A program made the translations under genes and the position numbers. A DNA stretch of 11,242 nt from an uncultured Spongiibacteraceae bacterium (lineage in GTDB: Bacteria; Pseudomonadota; Gammaproteobacteria; Pseudomonadales; Dasaniaceae), in contig CALBVI010000130.1 in NCBI GenBank assembly GCA_937969395.1, positions 1-11,242 on the forward strand. Reading direction: 5' to 3'. This document shows, in pieces, positions 5,346 through 11,242 of this stretch. The notes below the pieces were generated by a model. It made no database searches. It worked only from the letters and a program-made list of their open reading frames with translations, and was not told the origin of the DNA. Every line of letters begins with the position of its first letter. Positions within the stretch are counted from its first letter, which is position 1.

Positions 5346-5408
5346 ATGAAGTGGTTGTTGGAAAAATCAATTTCACGAGCTAAAAAGTTTTGGGTTAATA
5401 TAATCTGA
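5346..5408 (+). CDS. Possible 20-residue peptide ORF
   Basis: ATG at 5346 opens a short reading frame encoding MKWLLEKSISRAKKFWVNII, a basic, amphipathic peptide, ending at TGA 5406-5408. GGAGG at 5331-5335 lies ten bases upstream. Such a short ORF can arise by chance. It could also be a remnant of a longer gene or a leader peptide. Confidence 0.25.
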   Translation: MKWLLEKSISRAKKFWVNII

Positions 5409-5487
5409 GTATTGTGAAATATAAATAAAGCTCTCGCCGTGTACTTTATAAGTGGGGGATTTCTACCTTTTTGTTAAGGCAATCATA

Positions 5488-6075
5488 ATGGATTTGAGTT
5501 TAAAACTAGCATTCAGTGTTGTGGCAATAGCTCTTACGTTTGTTGCCTTTGTGCCCTATATTCGATCAATACTAGCGGGTGCTACAAAGCCTCATGTTTT
5601 TTCGTGGGTTATTTGGGGTACGACTACGGTAATTGTTTTCTTTGCTCAGCTTGAAGCAAAGGGCGGTATTGGAGCATGGCCAATTGGTATTTCTGGGGTG
5701 ATTACCACTTTTATAGCATGGCTGGCGTTTATAAAGCGCTCGGATATTTCCATTACTAGAACCGATTGGTTGTTTTTCTTTTCAGCGTTGCTCTCTTTAC
5801 CATTCTGGTATTTTACATCTGATCCACTTTGGGCTGTCGTAGTCTTGACGATTGTAGATCTGCTTGGTTTTGGACCTACGATCCGGAAAGCCTATGACTT
5901 TCCTCACGAAGAAAATATTCCCTTTTTTGTACTCTTCATGGCAAGAAATACGTTTGCATTACTAGCGTTAGAACATTACTCCGTGGCAACAGTTCTGTTT
6001 CCGTTGTCTGTTAGTAGTGCATGTTTATTTTTGCTGGTTATGGTTAGCTATAGGCGCAAGGTTGTATGTACTTAA
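5488..6075 (+). CDS. Seven-helix membrane protein with SWEET-like internal repeat
   Basis: A 195-residue inner-membrane protein with seven predicted helices at about residues 5-25, 37-55, 61-82, 93-110, 113-131, 143-162 and 165-187. The ends of helices 1 and 5 carry matching motifs: P23-Y-I-R in FVAFVPYIRSILAGATKPHVFSW, and P130-T-I-R in LLGFGPTIRKAYDFPHEENIPFF. Each is followed by a short loop and a further helix. A 3+1+3 layout with a proline motif in the first helix of each half is the plan of SWEET and PQ-loop transporters, so a small-solute carrier is a reasonable guess but not established. The ATG at 5488 is chosen over an upstream GTG (5452) because AAGG at 5476-5479 is well placed and the longer version adds an unlikely leader. 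It probably has its own promoter. Confidence 0.8.
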   Translation: MDLSLKLAFSVVAIALTFVAFVPYIRSILAGATKPHVFSWVIWGTTTVIVFFAQLEAKGGIGAWPIGISGVITTFIAWLAFIKRSDISITRTDWLFFFSALLSLPFWYFTSDPLWAVVVLTIVDLLGFGPTIRKAYDFPHEENIPFFVLFMARNTFALLALEHYSVATVLFPLSVSSACLFLLVMVSYRRKVVCT

Positions 6076-6204
6076 TAAGACCAGCTGTAATCATTGTGAT
6101 TGGTAAATAGGTCGTGAGAAAAAATTCAGTAAGTGCTTCAATACAATTTGAATAAAAAGTAGCATAGATTAAGTAATATACCTCTTTTATTATTAGGCGC
6201 GATA

Positions 6205-6681
6205 ATGCTTATTCGTGAATACAATAACGAAACAGATTACAAAGGTCTTCGACGGTGTGTGATTGCTATACAAGATTATGAGCGGAGTATCGATCCGAGA
6301 ATGCCGCAGGGCAAAGATATCGTTGACGCATACGTTCCTGATTTGTTCAGGCGTTGTGAGGTACATAAGGGAAAAATATTAGTAGCGGATATAGACGGTA
6401 GCGTTGTTGGATATGTTCTGATTTTATGTAAAGTGATAAGCGAAGATATAGATGATGGTGGTTTGGAGTTTGCTTGTATCGGAGACTTGGCTGTATTGAA
6501 AGAATTTCAGAAAAAAGGCTATGGGAAAAAATTGCTGTCTGCTGCGGAGGATGAAGCAAAGGCAAGTGATGTAAAGTGGCTGAGAATTAATGTGCTCAGC
6601 TCAAATCATATTGCTAATAAGCTCTATCTTTCCGAAGGATTTCGCCCTTATTCAACGAGTCTTGAGAAAACGTTAAATTAA
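6205..6681 (+). CDS. GNAT-family N-acetyltransferase
   Basis: A 158-residue cytoplasmic acetyltransferase of the GNAT fold, transferring an acetyl group from acetyl-CoA to an amine of unknown identity. The order of elements is typical: the opening strand MLIREYNNETDYKGL, the strand GKILVADIDGSVVGYVLI (residues 56-73), ACIGDLAVLKEFQKKGYGKKLL (90-111) with the acetyl-CoA pyrophosphate loop Q102-KKGYG, the strand WLRINVLSSNHIANKLYLSEGF (125-146) with N134 and Y141 in the usual positions, and a short C-terminal strand. The central strand ends with IGDLAVLKEFQKKG, which suits acetylation of small molecules or protein N-termini, but the substrate cannot be read from sequence. The ribosome binding site is weak. 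No linked partner gene is obvious. Confidence 0.9.
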   Translation: MLIREYNNETDYKGLRRCVIAIQDYERSIDPRMPQGKDIVDAYVPDLFRRCEVHKGKILVADIDGSVVGYVLILCKVISEDIDDGGLEFACIGDLAVLKEFQKKGYGKKLLSAAEDEAKASDVKWLRINVLSSNHIANKLYLSEGFRPYSTSLEKTLN

Positions 6682-6783
6682 ATTAGTAATAACACTTAAA
6701 GTTTCAAGTCGTCGCTGCCGCTGATTACAAAGTAAAATACGCAGTATATTTAAGCTATAGACTTAAGGAAGAGTACGCATTAT

Positions 6784-7026
6784 ATGAACGGTCTTGCTGC
6801 GCAGCTTGCTGTTAAAAGAAAACCAAAGGGGCCGTGTCCAAGTTGTGGCCTAAAAGTCGATGATGAAAAGGATAAATGCTCACACTGTGGTTATACGTTA
6901 ACGTCAGCCGATAAAGATATGTTACGTTTATATCTAGAGTTTCAGCGTCAAAAAGGCCAAAAGCTAGCGGTGATTATTCTGCCAACTTTTATAATTGTTA
7001 TGTGGTTATTTTTTTCGTTAAAGTAA
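6784..7026 (+). CDS. Small zinc-ribbon membrane protein
   Basis: An 80-residue protein with a four-cysteine zinc ribbon, CPSC (C18, C21) and CSHC (C32, C35), a helical linker (residues 41-60, KDMLRLYLEFQRQKGQK), and one C-terminal membrane helix (61-78). The ribbon would face the cytoplasm if the basic residues around 52-60 are inside. The function is unknown. Similar small zinc-ribbon and single-helix proteins are widespread and uncharacterised. AAGGAAG at 6765-6771 lies 12 bases before the ATG. Confidence 0.8.
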   Translation: MNGLAAQLAVKRKPKGPCPSCGLKVDDEKDKCSHCGYTLTSADKDMLRLYLEFQRQKGQKLAVIILPTFIIVMWLFFSLK

Positions 7027-7171
7027 GCCGTTGATTGGTGTTTGGCTTTGACAGGAATGTCGTCTTAACACTATCGGATCATCACTTCTCTAATACCGAT
7101 TAATTATCGATAAAAGCATTTTAGATATAAGGTAAGTATTTAAGGGTCAATGCATTATTTTTATGAAATTA

Positions 7172-7183
7172 AGCCTTAAGGCT
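7172..7183. repeat. Perfect 12-base palindrome
   Basis: AGCCTTAAGGCT reads the same on both strands. It is about 50 bases upstream of the possible promoter at 7235 and could bind a dimeric protein. It has no loop, so it is not a terminator. Confidence 0.3.
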
Positions 7184-7234
7184 GCTATGGTATGTGGAAG
7201 AACCGCTGTCTAGATAAAAATAATTTACATATTA

Positions 7235-7263
7235 TTGTGCATTAATTGAATCATTAGTATAAC
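7235..7263 (+). promoter_or_regulatory. Possible promoter of the transglutaminase-like gene
   Basis: TTGTGC (7235-7240) and TATAAC (7258-7263) are separated by 17 bases. The -10 box matches five of six consensus bases and the -35 three of six. The implied start near 7270 gives a leader of about 29 bases ahead of the ATG at 7299. Confidence 0.4.
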
Positions 7264-7298
7264 CGAGAAAGTCGCCCCTTAATCATTGAAGGATTATC

Positions 7299-8096
7299 AT
7301 GTGGTTACATGCCTCTTGTTTTCTTGAGTTTAATATTCCCGCGCCAACGCCATTCTTGCTTATGTTGCGCCCTCGAAGTGGGTCGCAGCAATGGGTTGCG
7401 CGTGAGGAATACGTTTTGTCACCTGGGGTGTCAGCGGTTGAGTTTACTGATTCGTTTGGCAACTTGTGTCAGCGTCTAGTTGCGCCCGCAGGACATTTTT
7501 TTATTCATACTTCAGTTGATATTGAAACGGCTGAAGCATCAGATAGAGCACTTGGCGCTCCGTTTGTTGAGGTGCAAATGCTGCCCGATGAAGTTTTGCC
7601 GTTTCTTTACCCCAGTCGATATTGTGAGTCTGATCGCTTCCATGATATGGCAACGTCGCTGGTGGTGAATAGAATGGCGGGCTACGATCAATGCGCTGCA
7701 ATTGTAGATTATATTCGCAGCGCGATACGGTATACCCCTGGTGATGGCCAGCAGATTATTAGTGCCGCTGAGCTAAATGAATTGGGAAGTGGTGTCTGTC
7801 GAGATATGGCGCATTTAGGTATTGCTTGTTGTCGAGCCTTGTCGATTCCGGCGCGAATGGTTGTTGGTTATCTTGAGGGGCTTGAGCCTATGGATCTCCA
7901 CGCTTGGTTTGAGGCCTATGTCGGAAATCGTTGGTATACATTTGATCCAACACAAACGGGTTTACAAGGGGGGCGTGTGGCGATTGCTTTTGGTCGCGAC
8001 GCTGCCGATGTTGCGATCTATACACAATTTGGTGATCCAGTAGCGCTGTTAAGCATGAAGGTTAATGTTGAACAAATGGCGCAAGCACCTTTTTAA
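7299..8096 (+). CDS. Transglutaminase-like cysteine protease-fold protein
   Basis: A 265-residue soluble protein with two parts. The first 80 or so residues form the beta-rich N-terminal domain common in bacterial transglutaminase-like proteins ([25 protein letters not shown]). Residues 120-220 are the transglutaminase core. The triad is visible as C167 in [20 protein letters not shown]201 in [15 protein letters not shown] and D216 in TFDPTQ. No signal peptide is evident. Proteins of this type are often thought to act as proteases, amidases or cross-linking enzymes, and the substrate is unknown. AAGGA at 7289-7293 is a good ribosome binding site. The ATG at 7299 gives a start typical of the family. 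It sits 107 bases before the DUF3187 gene, with a strong inverted repeat in between. Confidence 0.9.
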   Translation: MWLHASCFLEFNIPAPTPFLLMLRPRSGSQQWVAREEYVLSPGVSAVEFTDSFGNLCQRLVAPAGHFFIHTSVDIETAEASDRALGAPFVEVQMLPDEVLPFLYPSRYCESDRFHDMATSLVVNRMAGYDQCAAIVDYIRSAIRYTPGDGQQIISAAELNELGSGVCRDMAHLGIACCRALSIPARMVVGYLEGLEPMDLHAWFEAYVGNRWYTFDPTQTGLQGGRVAIAFGRDAADVAIYTQFGDPVALLSMKVNVEQMAQAPF

Positions 8097-8112
8097 TATG
8101 CGTTTTATATTA

Positions 8113-8158
8113 TTATGTTTAGCACAAGATGCTATATACAATCCTGTGCTAAACATAA
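8113..8158. repeat. Perfect 14-bp inverted repeat between the transglutaminase-like and DUF3187 genes
   Basis: TTATGTTTAGCACA (8113-8126) and TGTGCTAAACATAA (8145-8158) are exact complements with 18 bases between. After one mismatched pair, GAT and ATC add three more pairs. No T-tract follows on either strand, so a plain intrinsic terminator is doubtful. An RNA hairpin that limits read-through, or a binding site for a dimeric regulator, is as likely. Confidence 0.6.
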
Positions 8159-8203
8159 AATTCTCTGAGCTAAATTTTTAAAATCGTTACAGGTACCCAT
8201 CCA

Positions 8204-9199
8204 ATGGCAGTAAGAAAAAATCTATGCGTGCTACTTTTTCCATTTGTTAGTGTAGCGGTTCTTGCTGATGATCTTAACTCTCCCTATAAAACCAGTAATC
8301 GAAACCCCTTTGTGCAAATTTACGGCCTGCCTGTAGCGCAGGATGCTGTATTGACATCGAAGGGCGCTATCGCTTTTTCTTATCAGTATGAAGTGGCGAG
8401 TAGTTTTACAACAGATGGTCTTTTGACTGATCCTCCGAGTGAAGAAATCGTTGTGCTTGATGGTGAAACACACCGTCATAATATGGCTTGGAGTTATGGT
8501 TATTCTGATCGCCTAGCGCTGTCGATCAGCGTTCCCTATATGAATCATAAGGGCGGCGGACTTGATAGCTTTATTAATGACTGGCATGACTTTTTTAACT
8601 TGCCGGATGGTGGCCGTGAAAGTGTAGCTAATGATCAAATTAGATATTCCTACCAAAATAATGGTACAGATTTTACGCTTGATAGCGCTCAGCGTGGTTT
8701 CGGTGATGTTAGTTTAAGTACTGAATATTTATGGTCGAGTAATGCTACTCGCCAATACAGTATTCATGCGGGCATAAAATTACCGACGGCTGATGCGGAT
8801 GAATTATTAGGTTCTGGCTCAACGGATATCTATACAACATTTAATGTAAGCAGTATTAATCGAGATCGCTGGCATTGGCATAGTAGTGCGGGGTTGTTAT
8901 GGATGAGTGGCGGCGATGTACTTGATGATATGCGGGAAGATTTAGTTGCCTTTGGTTCAGCGACATTAAGCTGGTCTTATAATAGCCGTGTCAGTTTGAA
9001 AACGCAGTTAGATATGCATACCGCTTTTTATGATAATAATACCACCGAACTAGGTAACCCATCAGTGCAGTGGATTTTTGGTGGATCGATTGCTTTGTCT
9101 GATGATTGGTTAATAGATTTATCTATTAGTGAAGATATTGCCGTCGATACATCTCCGGATGTTGTGTTTCAAGTGGGTATAAATCGAGTCACGTTTTAG
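8204..9199 (+). CDS. DUF3187 family predicted outer-membrane protein
   Basis: A 331-residue exported protein matching the DUF3187 family, conserved in gammaproteobacteria. It has a signal peptide (residues 1-21, basic start, hydrophobic core, VLA then DD), the family-typical opening NRNPFVQIYGLPVAQDAVLTSKG (33-55), and alternating strands rich in aromatic residues. It ends in VGINRVTF, with Phe at the C-terminus as in outer-membrane beta-barrel proteins. The role is unknown, and a barrel that forms a porin or channel is an inference. The start at 8204 is supported by the signal peptide, although the ribosome binding site (ACAGG) is weak. It converges with cyaA, the two stop codons being 29 bases apart, with no clear bidirectional terminator. 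Confidence 0.85.
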   Translation: MAVRKNLCVLLFPFVSVAVLADDLNSPYKTSNRNPFVQIYGLPVAQDAVLTSKGAIAFSYQYEVASSFTTDGLLTDPPSEEIVVLDGETHRHNMAWSYGYSDRLALSISVPYMNHKGGGLDSFINDWHDFFNLPDGGRESVANDQIRYSYQNNGTDFTLDSAQRGFGDVSLSTEYLWSSNATRQYSIHAGIKLPTADADELLGSGSTDIYTTFNVSSINRDRWHWHSSAGLLWMSGGDVLDDMREDLVAFGSATLSWSYNSRVSLKTQLDMHTAFYDNNTTELGNPSVQWIFGGSIALSDDWLIDLSISEDIAVDTSPDVVFQVGINRVTF

Positions 9200-9228
9200 T
9201 GCTAGAGAAACTCGTCTAATAAACGCAG

Positions 9229-11242
9229 TTAAAGGCGTTCTAATGCTCGATTGATTTGAAGTTCTAATTGGTGCTTGTGACGTAAGTATTGAATCGTTTG
9301 TATCGATTGATCGACCGTATCATCAATACATCTACTTAGGTCCAGGTCAGTAATATAGCAGGGATAACGCTCGCTCGAATTTCGTTTACTCAAAATATAT
9401 TTTGCAACGTCAGTAAACAATTCATTACCCACTTCATTAACAAAAAATTCTTTTTGGTCACAGAAAATATCAAAGACTATTTCGCCAGTTATATTGCGAT
9501 GACCAATGGCTTGAACATTGAAAAAGTGATTGCTTTCAAATTCGGCAATAATAGGATGTTGGCTGACTTGTTTTGAACCTTTTTTATCGGATATTTCAAA
9601 GTACTCAATATCTCTATTCAGAAAGTCAAAATCATTAACGGCAGTCTCAGGTTGATTGACGGTTTCGCTGCTTTGCCGAAATAGGATAGATTGAATAAAT
9701 TGATCTAAGGGCGTGAGCAAGGTTTTAATGGTGTAGATCGGTGTGCTAAAAGAAAACAGCGAATTGCGTTCATCAAGCACATAGATGTCAGCTTTTTTCG
9801 CTGGCATGCTGTTGCGCTGCTGATAAAAAACTTGGATTTTGTCGGCCTGTGCGAAAGGTACGATAGCTTGCAGTGTTGTTTTTTGCATGCAGTAACGATC
9901 GAGTACAATTTTGCTGTATTTTTCTTGTGGGCTACCTAATAACTTTAGTAAGTCTATTTGTTGGTCGGCATGTTCAAAGTGCGGCTGTTGATCATTGAAT
10001 TGCAGTACATAAAATTGGCGCTGTATTTCTATGATGTAACGATTGTTGAGCGCGTTTTTCCCGCTGTAATAACATTTTCTTATGTCGTTAAACAGCTCGT
10101 TTAACCGTGATGCAATAGCACTCGCACGGGTGGGGCAAAAACATTGAATTTCTAATGTAGGTAACGGATTTTTGTTAGCGGGTAATATCATTTTCAGATA
10201 ATCACATAGGCAATGTAATAGAGCATTGGCGCCATCGTAGCGTTTGCTACTTAATTCTCCCCAGCTATTAACAACAATCTGTTCAAGATTTAACACTAAA
10301 TTTTCACGTAGCCCGCTATAACCTAAGCTATCGGTTTGAGCGCTAAGTCGTTCAATCCCTTTGCTTCGAATATGCGCTAATGGATCTACACCAACATTTA
10401 CCAATAATAAAATGTGTGTGGGGTGCATGGCTTGATTAAACTGCTCGTGTTTTTCTTCGCCTTCTTCGCTGTATTGTTTGGCTATCGGTAAATATTGTTG
10501 CAGTGAGCGAGCAGTTTTACTTAATTCTATGTCGGTAACATTATGTTCGCCTTCAATAATGGCAAGACGTGTACTGGTGTCGAGTAAGTTATTGAAGTGA
10601 CACCATGCGAGTAGCGTTGATAATTCATCAGCGCGTTTAAGAATGGCATTGCTAGTAGGTTCACGGTTGTTTGCTGCTTCGTTGCTGACTACCCATTGTG
10701 GCTCACCGTTTTGCGGATTATTGAGTTGAAAAAAAGTGAGATGTTCTTCGACCAGGTTAGGTGCAATGCCGGGGTTAATCCATTCGATTTTGCCTGCTTT
10801 ACGCTCAAATGCTGCATAGAGTTTGCGGCCAAGAATGGTCATTTCTTGTGAATTGATCAAGGCGGTGGCACGGGTTTTACGTGCAAAGTCTAAAACAAAG
10901 CGATAGCTATTGGTTAGCTCGCGTACCAATTCTTTTTGTTCGCTGATAACGCGGCCGACTTTCCATTGATTGCGCGCATCGAGACTGTAGAGATGCTGTC
11001 GTTGCCAACCCCATTCATTGGTGAGTTTTTCTAGTAATTGCCGCTGCCAAGATTTGCCGCTGGCACGGCTGGAGCGTGTGAGTGCTTTACCCACTTTGAA
11101 ATAGAAACAGCGCCTCACCAATTCTAGCCGTTCAAGTTCATTGCGGCTCAATAAATAATTTTCTAGTTTGCGATAAACCACTACGTAGGGGTCAAGCTCG
11201 TTAATATCGAGTTTTTTATCATAAATGGCGCGTTTAAATGTT
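9229..11242 (-). CDS. cyaA: Class I adenylate cyclase, C-terminal 670 residues (5' end outside window)
   Basis: The product makes cAMP from ATP, the signal used by CRP. The visible 670 residues match enterobacterial CyaA from about residue 285 onward. In E. coli CyaA the corresponding stretches are GLDPYCMMLERVTEYL and [20 protein letters not shown], and here they read ELDPYVVVYRKLENYL and ERLELVRRCFYFKVGKALTR. NEWGWQRQHLYSLDARNQWKVG, KLYAAFERKAGKIEWINPGI, LTFFQL, YVLDERNSLF and IEYFEI follow in register. The reading frame stays open to the right edge, so the GTG at 11179-11181 is not a start and the gene continues upstream. The catalytic N-terminal domain is therefore not in view. The C-terminal half is the regulatory domain. 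The divergence from E. coli is that expected for a distant gammaproteobacterium. Confidence 0.93.
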   Translation of the reverse strand, partial: TFKRAIYDKKLDINELDPYVVVYRKLENYLLSRNELERLELVRRCFYFKVGKALTRSSRASGKSWQRQLLEKLTNEWGWQRQHLYSLDARNQWKVGRVISEQKELVRELTNSYRFVLDFARKTRATALINSQEMTILGRKLYAAFERKAGKIEWINPGIAPNLVEEHLTFFQLNNPQNGEPQWVVSNEAANNREPTSNAILKRADELSTLLAWCHFNNLLDTSTRLAIIEGEHNVTDIELSKTARSLQQYLPIAKQYSEEGEEKHEQFNQAMHPTHILLLVNVGVDPLAHIRSKGIERLSAQTDSLGYSGLRENLVLNLEQIVVNSWGELSSKRYDGANALLHCLCDYLKMILPANKNPLPTLEIQCFCPTRASAIASRLNELFNDIRKCYYSGKNALNNRYIIEIQRQFYVLQFNDQQPHFEHADQQIDLLKLLGSPQEKYSKIVLDRYCMQKTTLQAIVPFAQADKIQVFYQQRNSMPAKKADIYVLDERNSLFSFSTPIYTIKTLLTPLDQFIQSILFRQSSETVNQPETAVNDFDFLNRDIEYFEISDKKGSKQVSQHPIIAEFESNHFFNVQAIGHRNITGEIVFDIFCDQKEFFVNEVGNELFTDVAKYILSKRNSSERYPCYITDLDLSRCIDDTVDQSIQTIQYLRHKHQLELQINRALERL

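Larger units (their letters stand above)
5167..5487. other. Long intergenic region before the seven-helix membrane protein
   Basis: This stretch of about 320 bases holds the terminator hairpin at 5185-5215, a small inverted repeat ACGCT/AGCGT around 5281-5303, the sequence AGGCGTTAT at 5316-5324 that resembles an attC R' end but has no convincing partner arm, and a possible 20-codon ORF at 5346-5408. I see no RNA gene and no convincing promoter for the gene that follows. Confidence 0.5.
7027..7298. other. Intergenic boundary between accessory and backbone-like genes
   Basis: These 272 bases contain no convincing gene. They hold a perfect 12-base palindrome (AGCCTTAAGGCT, 7172-7183), a TTGACA at 7048-7053 without a good -10 partner, and the possible promoter at 7235-7263. 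I see no RNA gene. Confidence 0.5.

Noticed and set aside
7048..7077. TTGACA promoter at the start of the 7027-7298 region
   Set aside because: The -35 box is perfect but no acceptable -10 box lies at the right distance (the best is TATCGG).
7163..7213. Short ORF starting MKLSLKAAMV in the intergenic region
   Set aside because: There is no ribosome binding site and it has only 16 codons, consistent with chance.
11179..11181. GTG as the start codon of the adenylate cyclase gene
   Set aside because: The frame stays open to the right edge and the upstream residues (ELDPY) still match CyaA, so the gene simply runs out of the window.

Overview
The window looks like a piece of a gammaproteobacterial chromosome, probably marine. 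The best phylogenetic marker is the right-hand gene, a class I (enterobacterial-type) adenylate cyclase running off the right edge. A DUF3187 outer-membrane protein and a two-domain transglutaminase-like protein sit beside it. Base composition is moderately AT-rich, most visibly in the left two thirds. I cannot name the genus.

Left part (1-2227): the end of an integron cassette array disrupted by an insertion sequence. An IS1182-type element (about 9-1778, transposase 77-1633) has imperfect terminal inverted repeats. Removing it and one copy of the CGTT/GTT duplication restores AAGGCGTTATGAG, which looks like the 3' end (R' box) of an attC site. Immediately downstream lies a one-gene cassette (ORF 1795-2118). 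It ends in a well-formed, VCR-like attC of about 105 bp (2123-2227), whose two arms pair over about 29 positions with unpaired bases and a central spacer. No second intact attC was found to the right, so this may be the distal end of the array.

Middle part (2225-7026): small accessory-type genes, all on the plus strand. They are two overlapping small membrane proteins, a probable tautomerase-superfamily protein with Pro after Met, a universal stress protein, a Crp/Fnr-type regulator, an exported isochorismatase-family hydrolase, a seven-helix membrane protein with SWEET-like internal repeats, a GNAT acetyltransferase and a zinc-ribbon membrane protein. The Crp-type site TGTGA-N6-TTACA overlaps the regulator's stop codon. 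It is centred exactly 41.5 bp before the start site implied by a TATAGT -10 box in front of the hydrolase gene, which is the geometry of a class II CRP/FNR-activated promoter.

Right part (7299-11242): transglutaminase-like protein, then a perfect 14-bp inverted repeat, then DUF3187 protein, convergent with cyaA on the minus strand. This part looks like ordinary chromosomal backbone. The regulator, the stress protein and the Crp-type promoter suggest that the middle block responds to stress, redox or cAMP. That link is inference.
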